From: Oncomelania hupensis
Taxonomy: Eukaryota; Mollusca; Gastropoda; Littorinimorpha; Pomatiopsidae
Reading direction: 5' to 3'
NCBI GenBank assembly: GCA_036898135.1
Contig: CM072513.1
Span: forward strand, 16,872,009-16,936,008
Length of the DNA: 64,000 nucleotides
Shown here: positions 35,714 to 48,100 of the stretch, one piece after another
Layout: every line of letters starts with the position of its first letter
Numbering within the stretch: the stretch's first letter is position 1
Made by a program: the position numbers and the translations under genes
Notes under the pieces: generated by a model
Database searches by the model: none
Told to the model about the DNA's origin: nothing
What the model saw: only the letters and a program-made list of their open reading frames with translations

Positions 35714-35969
35714 GGCTTTTGCATAGCTGCTATTCCTCACGGAGTGAGCTCAAAGCGTTCACTTATACACTACAGTCTGCTCTGCCAAAAACATTACTAT
35801 AGGTGGGGATCTATAGATGACACTTAAACACCAGTTGCACACTTCGTGGTTTTCCAATGATGGTGTATAATAACGAGTTGTCTACACCCTAAATGAACTA
35901 ATATCTTTTGTGTTGCCAATGAAGATTTCTCGTCAAAGGTGACAGTATCGTACTGCCTTTTACGTTGAA

Positions 35970-36780
35970 GGTAGGTAGGTAGATAGTCATTGTTTCTAGG
36001 GTCCAGCGGACTGCATAAAGCCGAATCAGGACCACAACTTGGTTGACAGAGGGCTCATCCCCGCTCCGTATAAAAGATCTGCTGAAACGATCATAATGGT
36101 AAGGGGCCGGGTAGCTCAGTTGGTAAGAGCGTCTTGCTAGTAACCGAAAGGTCGCTGGTTCGAATCCCGGATTGGTCAACGTGTGATCATATTATTTTCC
36201 CCTTTACCAACAACTGGCCCGCTGGTGTCAGTATAAATCGGTCCAGTAGTCACCTATATGCGAAAGTGTCGTGTGACTATAATCAACAAACAACAACCAT
36301 AATGGTAACACCGAAGGCACTACACCAGCCGGTCACTTTACAATAAAGGCATCCCACGCAGGAGATGCTGAGGCTGTATTCTAAATGTATCGAACCCCCG
36401 TTTACACAAACAAAATATACTATAAACATCATTATAAAATATTAACGAAACACGTACATATAAAACGCCTACGTTGCTAAATAATAATACTATAGAGAGC
36501 CCTAATACCCATTTGGCAGAAAGCGTCCAATATCTCCAAGCTGACCCAACAGACCCCCATACACAAATGAAGAGTTTTGGTAGAGTTTTCAAGAAAAAAA
36601 AAAGGTGATTGGCCTAGCGAAGAAGATATTAGATTGATAGAACAGAGTTGGAATGAGAAAGAACAAAGGAGAAAGAGAGGGACATTGGGAATTTAAAGCA
36701 CTAAATTTCCAGAAAGTTGGGATACTATTTATACAGATCCTCTCGGCACCCCTACGGGGATTATACGCTGAAGGTAAGGG
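35970..36780 (-). mobile_element. Family E repeat, copy 2 (contains SINE B)
   Basis: Same landmarks as copy 1, interrupted at 36103-36297 by SINE B. The GGTAGGTAGGTAGATAGT at its left end would be the 3' tail on the minus strand. It ends near CACCCCTACGGGG. Confidence 0.7.
36103..36297 (+). mobile_element. tRNA-Thr-like SINE, family B, copy 2, with 11-bp target duplication
   Basis: Identical by eye to copy 1 over about 180 bp, then a short ACAAACAACAAC tail. CATAATGGTAA flanks it on both sides (36092-36102 and 36298-36308). Joining the flanks restores family E sequence, as seen near 32715 and 62905. The insertion is therefore recent and exact. Confidence 0.93.
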
Positions 36781-37158
36781 CTATACGACATCTCTGCTTT
36801 CTCGTCTAATGCGTTTTATCACTACTGATCTCCGAGAAACAGGACTATGGTTAAGATATTTATTTACACACGCCTCAGTCTGCAACCATTGTTTGTCGAT
36901 ATAGTATTGTAAGAGAGAGAGAGCGCGGGAGGGGGGGGGGAAAGATAGGGAGCGAGAGGGAGGGAGATAGGGAGCGAGAGGGAGGAATTGGAGGAGAGGG
37001 GGAGAGATGGAGGTGGTTGGTATCTTTGCACAAGGAAAACGGCCAGTAATTTAATAGTGTACAAAATATATGGGCGTCAGCGCTTTCTCAGACCCTGGCT
37101 GAGTGAGAGGGGAATGTCAGGTCTACATACATTCTAACTGGTAAAAAAAAACCTCTCT

Positions 37159-37210
<52 letters not shown>

Positions 37211-37275
37211 CATACACACGCAAACACACCCATACACACACACACCCACACACGCACCCACCCACACACACAAAC
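36781..37275. repeat. AG-, CT- and CA-rich tracts
   Basis: AG-rich sequence with a G run at 36915-37010, (CT)n at 37158-37202 and CA-rich sequence at 37205-37275. No gene. The 37276-37576 stretch has no recognised element. Confidence 0.85.
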
Positions 37276-37576
37276 CCCCTTTAACACTCTGAAAACTCTC
37301 GTTCTTTTCAGCGTGTGGGCGAGTAGGTTTACATTAATTTTACATTATCCACATGGTTGCGCGCGTGAACAAACTGTGTGTTATAAGTAATTTAAAAAAT
37401 GGGTTGTCCATGGCGTAATTATTGAAAAGCATACGACTATAAAACGGTTAGCTTGGTGCAATTACCAAATTTACGATTGAGGAATTTAAATATGCTAAGT
37501 CTTTTCTTCTAGCGAAGGGAATCAAGCGTCACAGTCCCTTCAGCCAAGGAGCGCCATCTGTCCTCATCATCATCCT

Positions 37577-37868
37577 AGCGAGCGTTGTGGCCGAGTGGTC
37601 TACAGGCAACAAAACCAATGGCGCCTGACAGGTGAGGGATCGATCCAGCATCTGGGCGTTATGTTTCTCCGAATATTATTTACTTTCTACTCGGGCAACG
37701 TCTCGGGGGTTTTCTCCGGGTATTCCGGTTTGCTCCCCCAGCAAAATTTCAAAAAACGCAACTAATATTAGGTAGGTTGGGTTTGGGCGCGCCACAGGCT
37801 GCGACTACGCCTTCCCCAGGGGAGGCGGCCCAGAATTTCCCGATAAAAAGGGATAATAAAGTATCAAA
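37577..37868 (+). mobile_element. tRNA-derived SINE, family D, copy 4 (full length)
   Basis: Head AGCGAGCGTTGTGGCCGAGTG, B box-like GGGATCGATCC, body with GGGTTTTCTCCGGG and GGAGGCGGCCCAGAATTTCC, and end GGGATAATAAAG. Used here as the reference copy. Confidence 0.88.
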
Positions 37869-37877
37869 ATCAAATCA

Positions 37878-37976
37878 TCATCATCACCGTCATCATCATC
37901 CTCATCATCATCATCACCGTTATCATCATCCTCATCATCATCATCACCGTCATCATCATCATCATCATCATCATCG
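37878..37976. repeat. (ATC)n array with CCG variants
   Basis: CATCAT repeats with regularly spaced CACCGT and CCTCAT variants follow the SINE D tail. Long His and Asp frames are artefacts. Confidence 0.9.
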
Positions 37977-37979
37977 GGG

Positions 37980-38160
37980 AGCTCTTGATTAGTGACCGGC
38001 TGGTGGAATGCCTTCAGTGTTACCCCTAGGGTTGTTTCAGCAGATCTTTTATACGGATCAGGGGTGAGTCCTCTTTCAACCATGTTGTGGTCCTGATTTT
38101 GTGGTCCTGATTCGGCTCTTTGCAGTCTACTGGACCCTGTCAGCAATAAATAACTAACTC
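37980..38160 (+). mobile_element. Family E repeat, copy 3 (3' part, opposite orientation)
   Basis: The reverse complement of the left end of copies 1, 2 and 4: GTTGTTTCAGCAGATCTTTT, then CAGTCTACTGGACCC, ending AATAAATAACTAACTCACTAA. The tandem TAAC tail at its right end supports reading the family in this direction. Confidence 0.75.
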
Positions 38161-38285
38161 ACTAAGCTCTTGATTTATGAAGTATGAAAATAACTCGTGA
38201 CCGATAGTCATGTTCAAAATGCTCGCGCTACCAGCTCAGTTCACACCTTACCTTGTTCAGGCCAAGCACTTTTCAACTGTATATA

Positions 38286-38287
<2 letters not shown>

Positions 38288-38354
<67 letters not shown>
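38288..38354. repeat. (AAT)n microsatellite
   Basis: Pure AAT array immediately before the foldback element. Confidence 0.95.
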
Positions 38355-38366
38355 GTGCTTCTTATT

Positions 38367-38522
38367 TATATATGTTACCTGCAATGTGTGAAATCCCGAT
38401 ATTGTATAGAATGCCTAGGTAAAGTATAGAATGCATTCTATACTTTATCTAGGCATTCTATAGAATGTATTCTATACTTTACCTAGAATGCCGGATTTCA
38501 CACATTGCCGGTAACATATATA
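38367..38522. mobile_element. 156-bp foldback (MITE-like) element
   Basis: The outer arms TATATATGTTACC and GGTAACATATATA are exact complements. Further in, CAATGTGTGAAATCC pairs with GGATTTCACACATTG. The centre (38407-38460) is a 54-bp palindrome with one mismatch, built on TAGAATGCCTAGGTAAAG. Almost the whole unit can fold into one hairpin. No coding content. Confidence 0.8.
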
Positions 38523-38671
38523 ATATAATAATAACATGTACTTCTCTTATTGATATTTAACGCAAAAATCCTAAGAACACAATTTTTATTGCAGAATAAT
38601 GTATACCTTCGCAGGTTGTTCGCTGCGATCACACGTTTGAATTGCTTTAGTTTCTTCACTTCAAATCTTCA

Positions 38672-39150
38672 TGTTACGGCCGAGACGCGTACTTTGATGC
38701 CAATTGGTTATGGTGTTCAGACACGAGGCGTGCGATGTTTGTGTTTACTTATCTTTGAACTGTGCCGGTGCAGGAGGGGCCTTGTGTCATGTTGTGTTGT
38801 TGCCGTCGGTCAAAATGTTGTGATTATTTGTTGAAAACTTCTAGATAATTACAGACAGTTTTATGACGTAGGACAGTGCCGGTGAGGAGTTTCATTTTGA
38901 TTGGCCGATTATGTCGTTCTGGAACGTTCTGCAATTTTCTAGTTTCTTGATAAACTATAGTAGCGGTTTCTGTTTGTGTGGAGTGTTTTTTGGATGGAAA
39001 TTGTGTAAGCAGCTGCTGATGCTGTTTGGTGACTTAAGTCAGAAAACCTCATAACAACGATTCATGCCTTGTTGCTGAGTAAACGGGTTGCGTGGATACC
39101 GAGTTCGAGTTACACAAGATTCAAGTATCGGGCTGAATCAACCACTTCAT
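38672..39150 (+). mobile_element. LTR-like fragment with leader, copy 1
   Basis: Starts TGTTACGGCCGAGACGCG and reaches GAGTTACA at 39114, followed by a leader ending CGGGCTGAATCAA. The same start, end and leader occur at 43434-44025. A TG start, CA end and shared sequence right after the end suit a 5' LTR followed by a primer-binding region. No downstream gag or pol is visible. 39151-39545 holds no gene. Confidence 0.45.
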
Positions 39151-39543
39151 AACGCGAAAAAAAAAATTCGCATAAAGCTGTAGGCGAAACAATAATATAA
39201 TACATGTAACCTCGCAAGCACTTTGTTTCTAAAGCGATAATAATCTTGAAATGTGTTTCGTTGTTTGGGTGAAAAGTCGTTCACCCACAAGTTGCAATCC
39301 TATCATCAAATGGCAAAGAATAATTTCACCTGTATTTGAGCACAACATTTATTGCCCTTGATTGCCACATGTCAGAAGGAACCTATAATATAGAATTGTA
39401 GGTAAGGGCCACAACGACGACCAACATCAAGTGTGGACGGCTAGTGTGCCTAGTGGACAGTATGTCCTCACTTTAGGAAATAATACCAGTACCCTTGCAA
39501 TTAAGACCCACAGGAATTAGTCATGAAGTCGCTATACAGTCCA

Positions 39544-39545
<2 letters not shown>

Positions 39546-39608
<63 letters not shown>

Positions 39609-39771
39609 CCCTTCCTTCTTCCCTCTCTCTCATGTCTCTGATATTGTTTTTGTAAGACTGAAGTATTACCTAGGAGCACACTTCACTTTAAACTAGAAGG
39701 GTAAAGCCCATATGACTCACATGCTACTTATGGAACTCGCAATATTAACACGAAAATGAGTGCCCACAAAA

Positions 39772-39814
<43 letters not shown>

Positions 39815-39816
39815 AA
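39546..39816. repeat. (CT)n and (AAAT)n microsatellites
   Basis: (CT)n at 39546-39604 and (AAAT)n at 39766-39816, with unremarkable sequence between. Confidence 0.95.
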
Positions 39817-39839
39817 GAGTAGCATTCAAATGCAAAGTA

Positions 39840-40045
39840 ATACCGACTTTGATCTTTATAATGCCCTTGACCTTCAGATGCTCTTGACCTCAGGCTCCAA
39901 ATGCATTCATTTACTATCAAATAAACTACAGCAAAAGTTGTATTATGCCCCCAAAAAACAGTGACCTTTGGAGGATCTTGACCTTCAGTGACCTTGACCT
40001 TGGGATGACCTTGACCCTCATGTGACCTTGACCCTCATGTGACCT
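39840..40045. repeat. GACCTTGACC-type short repeats
   Basis: CCTTGACCTTCAG, CCTTGACCTTGGG and twice ATGTGACCTTGACCCTC recur irregularly. The same phrase occurs at 56870-57170. From 40046 to 41350 there is a (CAA)n tract at 40699-40733 and AG-rich sequence at 40530-40630, with no gene recognised. Confidence 0.65.
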
Positions 40046-40699
40046 TTTATGCATTTCTGATCAAACAACCCAATGTTGTTGCATACGATGGGTTAAATAA
40101 ACAGACATTCCACTGTAGGATGATCTATTTTGTGGATATGTTTTTGAAAAGCATTAGCTATTAAACCTGCTTTTGATTTATTCAAGAAACAAGTACAACA
40201 TGACTTACAACACACGCAGTGCTGTGCACACAACGGCGAAACTTACAATGAAATAAGAGCTACCTCAGAGAGCTTACATTGAAAATGGTGTCAGTTCTAG
40301 AGAGATTTAGAACTAAACTGTCGGAATGCCACGTTACATTGGCAAAGTTTAATTATGATTTTTTTTGGCGAGGACGCCTCTTCCTATAAACAAAACACTT
40401 TGGAGCGACTGAGACGTTGAAAGTGTATGCAACACAATCTGTGCCCTATCACATGGTCGCATCACTCATCATACTGCAACTGTCACTTTCTTACTTGAGA
40501 CCGGGAGAGAGGGTAAAGAGCACGACTATGGGGTGGAGAGAGATAGGTAGGGGAGAGAGAAAGAGAGAGAGAAAGAACGTGAGTGAAGGATAGGGACAGG
40601 GATGGTGGAAAAGGGAAAGGGAGAAAGAGAGGCAGACAGATTTTCTTCACACCAACCAGCTGCTGCCTAAATCATTTCTAAATTACTTCTTCAATAAAG

Positions 40700-40733
<34 letters not shown>

Positions 40734-41359
40734 ATCTGCCAGCCTAAACTAAAAACATTCACTTTTTCGTCTCCTAGCTTCATCTATCATTCATTTTAAT
40801 TCTATCATTCCACAAACTGGAGAACATTCTTCGAATATTTCTTCAACGAATCTAAGCTGATGTTAAGTATTTGCTATTTGGGGAAAGAACTTTCGCACGC
40901 TTAAAAAAAACACTATAATAACATACATTTTTTTTTTCAAAGGATTTAAAATATTTCGTACCGAATCTAAGGTTAAGCTCAAACAAAGAGTATTTGATAA
41001 AGGAAAGTGCATGCGCGTAGTGTGCTGACAAATGCGTATTAAAGGCTTTTACATATTCTCGAAGTTCATGAGAGTATTTACGAAGTATAGAGCAAGATAA
41101 CGCGGCTGCATCCGCTATATCGTATCATACTGTTAAAACGTTATAGTATATCCAAATGATAAATGTTTGTAAAGTCGTTTAGCCTCCAGTTCTGAGGAAC
41201 GTCAGCATCCACTAAAGAAATGATTGAAGCGACTTAAAAGTGAACACAGAAATTTCATTATGCCTATCTTGTTTTTAAAAAGAAGAAATTAAAAAAAAAA
41301 ATTGCCGGTAACGGAGATGGACACATGGAGAGTGGAGCAGAGAGAAAGAAGGGGTGGAT

Positions 41360-41395
41360 AAGATGGAGCGAGAGAGAGAGGGGGGGATAGAGAGG

Positions 41396-41446
<51 letters not shown>

Positions 41447-41615
41447 AGAGAGAGAGAGAGAAAGAGAGAGGGAGAGAGAGAGAGGGAGAGAGAGAAAGCG
41501 AGAGAGGGAGAGAGAAAGAAAAAAGAAAGATTACTCTTATATAGCGCACTTATAAGCTCAGAGAGCATCTCAAAGCGCTGGCAACTACTATCCAGCAATC
41601 ACAAAATAGTTTGCC

Positions 41616-41690
<75 letters not shown>
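41360..41690. repeat. (GA)n arrays flanking a SINE A fragment
   Basis: GA-rich arrays at 41360-41518 and 41619-41689 lie on either side of SINE A copy 3. From 41691 to 42120 nothing is recognised. Confidence 0.93.
41521..41620 (-). mobile_element. SINE family A, copy 3 (tail and body)
   Basis: Minus-strand body and tail GCGCTATATAAGAG followed by CTTTCTTTTTTC, which passes into the (CT)n array. The tRNA-like head is replaced by the second GA array. Confidence 0.8.
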
Positions 41691-41692
<2 letters not shown>

Positions 41693-42123
41693 ACGCAGAA
41701 CTTTACTTATGTGTTCAGCCGTCCTAGGGGAGAAAACTGCGCCTTTCAAACGAATGATAAAAGCTTGATACAAATGTTACACGCCAGGTTGCCAATAAGA
41801 TGGCCCCCACTCATTGCTTTCACGTCAGACCCATCCTGTAGCTGTCGAAGCTAGTGTTCAGACTTTCGCCGAGCCAGTCATACAACATTTTTAAGGCATG
41901 AACGTTGTACGATGTACAGAAGTTACAGCCCTATAATTTCGCCCTTTCATTTAATACTAAAACGCATTTGAACAGACGAACAAGGCGGCAAGCCATTCAA
42001 ATACATTTCAAAGCACTCAAATACATAGCCAGCAAAAAAAAATTATAATGCTGATAATAATGATGATGATGACGATAACCGCATCTTATGCTCTGGCATA
42101 AAATCTGTCAAAGATACTGTGTT

Positions 42124-42127
<4 letters not shown>

Positions 42128-42179
<52 letters not shown>

Positions 42180-42215
42180 AACACCACGCGCACACACACA
42201 CACACACACACACAA
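42128..42215. repeat. (CT)n-(CA)n microsatellite
   Basis: (CT)n passes directly into CA-rich sequence. From 42216 to 42669 nothing is recognised. Confidence 0.93.
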
Positions 42216-42669
42216 ACTTCGACTAACACAAACAGCCGATTTCACAACCCAACTAGTCATGTCTCAACAGCTGTAGGGCTTGGTGGGGTGGGGGTGGGGA
42301 TTGTAGTGGTGGGTTGGCCTCCTCGAAGGCGTTTACCCCTCACGTTTTAATCCTTGCCTTCCATGACATGAAGAAAGTGGCATTGGGTTCATTCTTTGAC
42401 GACTTAAAGAACAAGTTTTATTAAGTAGGCTAAAAGGACTTCGTGTACGAGATTACCGCATCTTCAGAATCCCAACGCACGCGACATTAACTTTCTTGAA
42501 TGGAGGAGCGATCCGAGTTACAAGTGTTTGTAAAGATAGCCTACAAGTTTATTTCGGCACGCGAGCGTTTGCAGTTGCTCAATGTTTAAACAAACCACTA
42601 GAAGTTCGTTCGTAAATTATACTAAGCGAGCGTCGAAGGCTAACGGAGACCGCGCCAAGCAACTAGATA

Positions 42670-42759
42670 GATAGATCTGCATTCAGTGTATGTTGGTGCA
42701 GATCGCCGCGCTTTGAGCCTAATTGGTGATTTGGGGGAAAGCGCGTATATAGCATCAAA

Positions 42760-42823
<64 letters not shown>
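42670..42823 (+). mobile_element. SINE family C, copy 3 (tail) with (TAG)n
   Basis: Tail segment with CGCCGCGCTTTGAGCC and GGGGGAAAGCGCGTATA, then ATAGCATCAAA and 22 or so TAG units (42756-42823). Here the tail array is TAG and not TTA. From 42824 to 43094 nothing is recognised. Confidence 0.8.
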
Positions 42824-42825
<2 letters not shown>

Positions 42826-43094
42826 AGGTAGTAGTATTAAAGCTTCTGGTAGCTCATTTCCTAACGTAAGAAAATCGAGCCTTGCCGCGTGCACGCTTAC
42901 CTACCTCCCCACTCCGCCCACCCGCCCCACATCACGAAGACTAGGCTTACGTATCCTGATGGACATCCTCCATCAGAGGACCGCAGGTCATTCTTCTGAT
43001 TAATTTCAATCGTTATACTTGCAAGTTTAATGAAATTTCCATCTCTTTCGTTGTCCGTGCCCTTTGCGAATAGAGTGAGCCCTAGATCTGTGCC

Positions 43095-43155
43095 TGGTAT
43101 CTCAGTGGATAGTGAGCTGGTATTCTATACCGTAGGTTGTGGGTTCCAACACCTA
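43095..43155 (+). mobile_element. tRNA-like SINE head fragment
   Basis: TATCTCAGTGGATAGTGAGC and GTGGGTTCCAACACC are spaced like A and B boxes. It abuts the TATCC tail of the next element. Only this fragment is seen. Confidence 0.45.
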
Positions 43156-43390
43156 TCCTATCCTATCCTATTCTATCCAGTAACTCGAAGGTCGTTGGGG
43201 CATCACAGATGATTTAACCAGCGTGCTCCATCTTTCTCTGTCCTCAGCAACCATCATGGCTTCGCTCAGTGTCAAGCCAGTCCATTCTCGAATATTCTCC
43301 TCCCACCTCTTGTCCTGTCTCCCCTTTTCTTCTGCCTCCTTGCACCGTGCCTTGCATGATAGTCTGTGTAAGGCCTGATGCTCGAACACC
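43155..43390 (-). pseudogene. RTE-type LINE 3' fragment, copy 3
   Basis: Minus-strand KRWEENIREWTGLTLSEAM and ERWSTLVKSSV, with a (GGATA)n-like tail at 43155-43175. The fragment ends near AGGCCTGATGCTCGA and is more diverged than the copies at 10985 and 63691. Confidence 0.8.
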
Positions 43391-43433
43391 GCAGGGGACG
43401 AATTTACGTGACTTAGGTACCAGACTTTTCAGG

Positions 43434-44025
43434 TGTTACGTTGAAACGCGAACGAAAGTATGTCGGAAACGCGCACGATAGATCTAATCGTTTCGTTTTG
43501 CAAAGTATTCAATAATGGAGTTTATTTACCTTTGATTTGAGTTTGCATTGTTGTTAGGAGAGGCTTTGTATAACGTTGATGATTTGCGTTAGTCGATATT
43601 ACTGGAGAATTTTCTGGATCTGCGTGTTTACTCTCGATAGAAATTTCCCGATACATGTCGAAGCAAGAGGACGTTCCGGAAGGAGAAGAAATATGTATGA
43701 CGTAATACAGTAGTAATGACGAAGTTAGAAGCGATTGGTTAAATTGCGTCATACGAGATTGATCCAGGTTATTCGGGAGTATCAAGAGACTATTTAAGTG
43801 CCGCGCTGTTTCAAAAATAGGATAGTGAAGTTGTTGATAGTAAGTTGGAAAGTAAATTTGAGAGTGGAAAGGCGATTGAGCGATTGTATGCAGTTGTTGA
43901 TGTGTGCTGAATAAAAGTGGAAAACTTCATACGTCGACTCTGTGACTTGTATGCTGTTTGAGCGGGTTGCGTGAATAAACGAATCAGAGTTACACCTTAT
44001 CAGGACTTCAGCATCGGGGCTGAAT
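43434..44025 (+). mobile_element. LTR-like fragment with leader, copy 2
   Basis: TGTTACGTTGAAACGCG to GAGTTACA (43434-43994, 561 bp), containing TATTTAAG near 43790 and AATAAA near 43911 as possible TATA box and poly(A) signal. The next bases, ending CAGCATCGGGGCTGAATCAA, match the leader of copy 1. No gag or pol follows; SINE C begins about 35 bp later. Confidence 0.5.
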
Positions 44026-44059
44026 CAAATACTGATAAAGAAAAACACCATCATCAAAC

Positions 44060-44252
44060 CGAGTGTAACATCAGGACACCGAGGGTTTTTTCTGATTACT
44101 CTGGTTTCCTCACTCCCTTTAATAATGGTTTTGGTTGCAGTGAATCTAAAATTTCTAAAATAAAAATTGATTTCTATTCGGACTTCTGTAACAGCGATCT
44201 ATTCAGATCGCCGCGCATTGAGTTTGAAGAAAAAAGCGCGTTATAGCATCCA

Positions 44253-44293
<41 letters not shown>

Positions 44294-44352
44294 TATCATC
44301 ATCAATCATCAATCATCAATCATCAATCATCATCATCATCATCATCATCATC
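44060..44352 (+). mobile_element. SINE family C, copy 4, with (ATC)n tail array
   Basis: Body CACCGAGGGTTTTTTCTG, then CGCCGCGCATTGAG and AAAAAAGCGCGTTATAGC, then ATC repeats at 44250-44352. The head is missing. From 44353 to 44679 nothing is recognised. Confidence 0.8.
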
Positions 44353-44677
44353 TGTAACTGCGTAGTAAACGATCGAACATTTTACGGTTACTTTAACACA
44401 AAAAATGCTTCTGGGTCCTGTGGGAAAATGCAAAACCACTTTTAGCATTTGTCTAAAAATCTATTTTCAGCATCCCAGACGCTCTACGGACTGTTCTGGG
44501 GTCAATCCGCAGCATTTTTTTCCCCGTCGCCAGGATTATGAAAGGAAACTGCTAATTATAAAGTCAATATGAAAACGTGAATAAGGGGCCTAGCACGTCA
44601 ACGCAAGCACCGAGTGGCCCAAAGTTCTTTACTGGGCAAAGGAACAAAACGGGAAGGAGTCTGGAGATGAGATTCGG

Positions 44678-44815
<138 letters not shown>

Positions 44816-45074
44816 CCCCACTCCCAATCCCCTTCGCTTTCTGACTCAGTCGCCCTCCTAAAAATATCCCTATTTTCGTAGAACAAATTGACAGTAGCCA
44901 TTAGAAGCTTTAGAAGTTTGAGTGACAGCCTCGCCAGTTAAATGTTCTCACAGTACATGGCGCACACAACGTCCTGTAAAAACTTAATTGTAGTCTACAT
45001 ACATGATTACTCCCAAACTTTATCTGTGCTCAAAATAGCCACACTCTCAAACTGTCTACAAAATAACTCTGTGA

Positions 45075-45375
45075 AGGGAACGCCACAAATATAAAAGTGC
45101 AGCTTCGCATGAAAAATCCCGTCCCGCTCATTGATGAAGTCAATCGAAAAAGAATTTGAAACAGTTTGCAAATCTGATTTTGGCTGCAAGAGATTGAAAC
45201 AAAATTTCATTTCAAACTAACGGTGAGGAAGAAAACGCACAAATTAAAGAACAGCATCGTATGAAAATCTCACCCCGCTCTCTGATGAAACGTCGACGGA
45301 AAAAAGAGAATCAGAAACTGTTTGCAAGACTAATTTGGGCGGCAAGAGATTTCAACAAAATTCATTTCGAATTGT
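45075..45375. repeat. Diverged tandem duplication, about 150-bp unit
   Basis: Units near 45075-45215 and 45235-45375 share ATGAAAATC-CCCGCTC, TGATGAA, GAAACTGTTTGCAA and CAAGAGAT-CAA-AAAATT-CATTTC. No protein family recognised. 45376-46050 has a G-rich then T-rich tract at 45770-45910 and no gene. Confidence 0.7.
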
Positions 45376-46054
45376 TTGTGGGAGTCTGTGTTGACTTGCA
45401 TGTGCGAGTGCACGGTCTGTGGGAAACTACTATTACACCACTACTAACTGAGTAAAACAGGGCGAGCCTGTCAGGAGTAATATTGGATCGAGCCCAAAGA
45501 CCTGACAATATTGTCAGAACATGACAACCACACAGGCTAAGCAGCTGCCTTCTTTCTCCTTGTTGCCATTGTGACACTCGCACGGGGCCTGAGGCAAGAA
45601 GTTGGCGATGGGTATGCACAAGAGGAGACGGGGAAGAGTTGAGGACTTACATTAATATGTCTACGTGGGAGTGGACGGAGTCATGGAACTGGGCACAGGA
45701 GAGGGGCAAATGAACACTATGCAATCGTGTTACTTTGACGTCAAAAAGGTAAAACACTGAAAGGAGCACTTTTGGGGTGGGGGTGGGTGGGGGGGCTCTA
45801 AAACACGCAACTCGCATACTTTGATAACCACAAGAAAAGTCCAAAGAAAACAAGAAGAAAAGTCCAGGTGACTTTTTTTTTCTTTTTTTTTGTGGGGAGG
45901 TGGGGGGTGAGGAGATGGAGTGGGAGAGAGGGGTGGGTAGGGGTGAAGACCTAAAATCACATTGCTGCACGCGTGTTTTCGAAAAGTGAACTAATTCGGG
46001 GGAATAACTGTGATGGTCTGTATAATACTTGACAGCGAATCCACTAAACTATTT

Positions 46055-46345
46055 AATAATAATTTACTAATAGCGCAGTGGTTGGAGCAGTCGCTACTGT
46101 GTCGCAAGTTAAGCACCGTCCAGTGCGGTTAGCACTTGGGTGGGTGACCGCAAAACGTGAAGCGACAAATAACAACGCCCCCAGTTGACTCAACTGTGAC
46201 TGAGTACCTACTCTCTTAAGAGTGGGGAAGGTAAAGCAGCGAGGGAGAGAGATGGGCATCACCCTCATTACGCTGGCCCAAGATAAGTGTGATCTCCAAC
46301 ATCACGCTCCCCTACGGCCACAAGGCTATGGGACTACCTTTACCT
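46055..46345 (+). mobile_element. 5S-rRNA-derived SINE, family J, copy 2
   Basis: CAAGTTAAGCACCGTCC followed by GGTTAGCACTTGGGTGGGTG matches the 3' half of 5S rRNA, including the C box. The body carries GTAAAGCAGCGAGG as in copy 1. The first third of 5S is replaced by unrelated sequence. Confidence 0.75.
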
Positions 46346-46449
46346 CTTATCTAAAAGCAGTAAAAAAAACAACTCGTTCAACAGTCAAGGAACGGGCTCA
46401 TGCCAAACCTCACAGAAGGCAAAGCTGGTTGCAGTAGGGTCTGTATTGC

Positions 46450-46451
<2 letters not shown>

Positions 46452-46535
<84 letters not shown>

Positions 46536-46561
46536 GATCATCAATATTATTATTAATTTAT

Positions 46562-46606
<45 letters not shown>
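46452..46606. repeat. (CTA)n and (ATC)n microsatellites
   Basis: (CTA)n at 46452-46535 and (ATC)n at 46562-46606. From 46607 to 47085 nothing is recognised. Confidence 0.95.
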
Positions 46607-47085
46607 GTCACACTGCAGCAGTAATTCGACCTCTTTTACCACGTAACATCTGTGTGTTGAGACCAAACTGCAAAGTACTAAATGAAGTCCTTAAAATACA
46701 AACACTAGTAATAGTAGTGTACCTTTATTGTATACCCACACATACATGTGTACACACACCTGTTACCTGTGTATTGACACACGTTGCGCTGTACAACAAA
46801 GGTCCTTGACATCTAACACCCAACAATGAAGGAAACGTTCGGTCAATACTGCTTTTTGCTCTGGCGGCTACTCATGCAGCTCGTGGGCAGAATGTTTTAA
46901 CGGGAAATTGTTTAGTCGCGTAGCTTATATATGTGCGTGCGTTTGTGTGACGATCATCTTGTCAGTTAATGTTCATGACGCAGCTGTGACTGATCACCTT
47001 GTTTGTTAATGATAATGTTTAACTGCATACAAAATAAATTAATAATAACAGTTATATAACTGCCTACACTGCAGAATACTACTAC

Positions 47086-47505
<420 letters not shown>

Positions 47506-47688
47506 TCAAACAAGATTATAGTCCGGCAGAAGATCGGAGATGACGAGCTGGAATGTATGTATGGATATGATCGGCGAAATATTGTGGAGAAGAAAGGTGA
47601 ACAGCAGAATAGGTTAGAGAAGAGAGCTTGCACTGTATTTGATCTCATACTTTTAGCCAGTGAAGAGAGCAAAGAACGGGAGAATTCT

Positions 47689-47708
47689 TCTTCTTCTTCT
47701 TCTTCTTC

Positions 47709-47763
<55 letters not shown>

Positions 47764-47771
47764 CATTATTA
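47689..47771. repeat. (TTC)n-(TTA)n microsatellite
   Basis: Seven TTC units then TTA repeats. The 47506-47688 and 47772-48100 stretches hold no recognised gene; a short frame near 48060 has C-x2-H and H-x4-C spacing that could be the end of a LINE ORF2, but the evidence is thin. Confidence 0.93.
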
Positions 47772-48100
47772 TGACATAGATCTATCTGTAAATTAGTCAT
47801 CAATGCAGGTGAATACTATGAGACACAGCCCAGGCGATGTCCGGTCATTAAAAATATAAAATCCTATTTAATTCGGTCACAGGTAAGTTAATTGAGCCAA
47901 GAGTTGAGGGAGCATTCCCTTCTCTCCCCCTCCTTCCCTCTCTATTGTTCTCCATCACAACCTACCCACGCCTACTACCTTTAAATGTTAATCATACACA
48001 TACGCAAAGCAACACAAGCAAACTACAGATACAAGTTCTGCAGCGACAGCGTGCATACAGGATTACTCTTTCACTGGCATGCCCAAACCACCTGAACAGC

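Noticed and set aside
46090..46160. A 5S rRNA gene
   Set aside because: Only the 3' half matches, with many differences, and it is joined to a SINE body found in two other copies.
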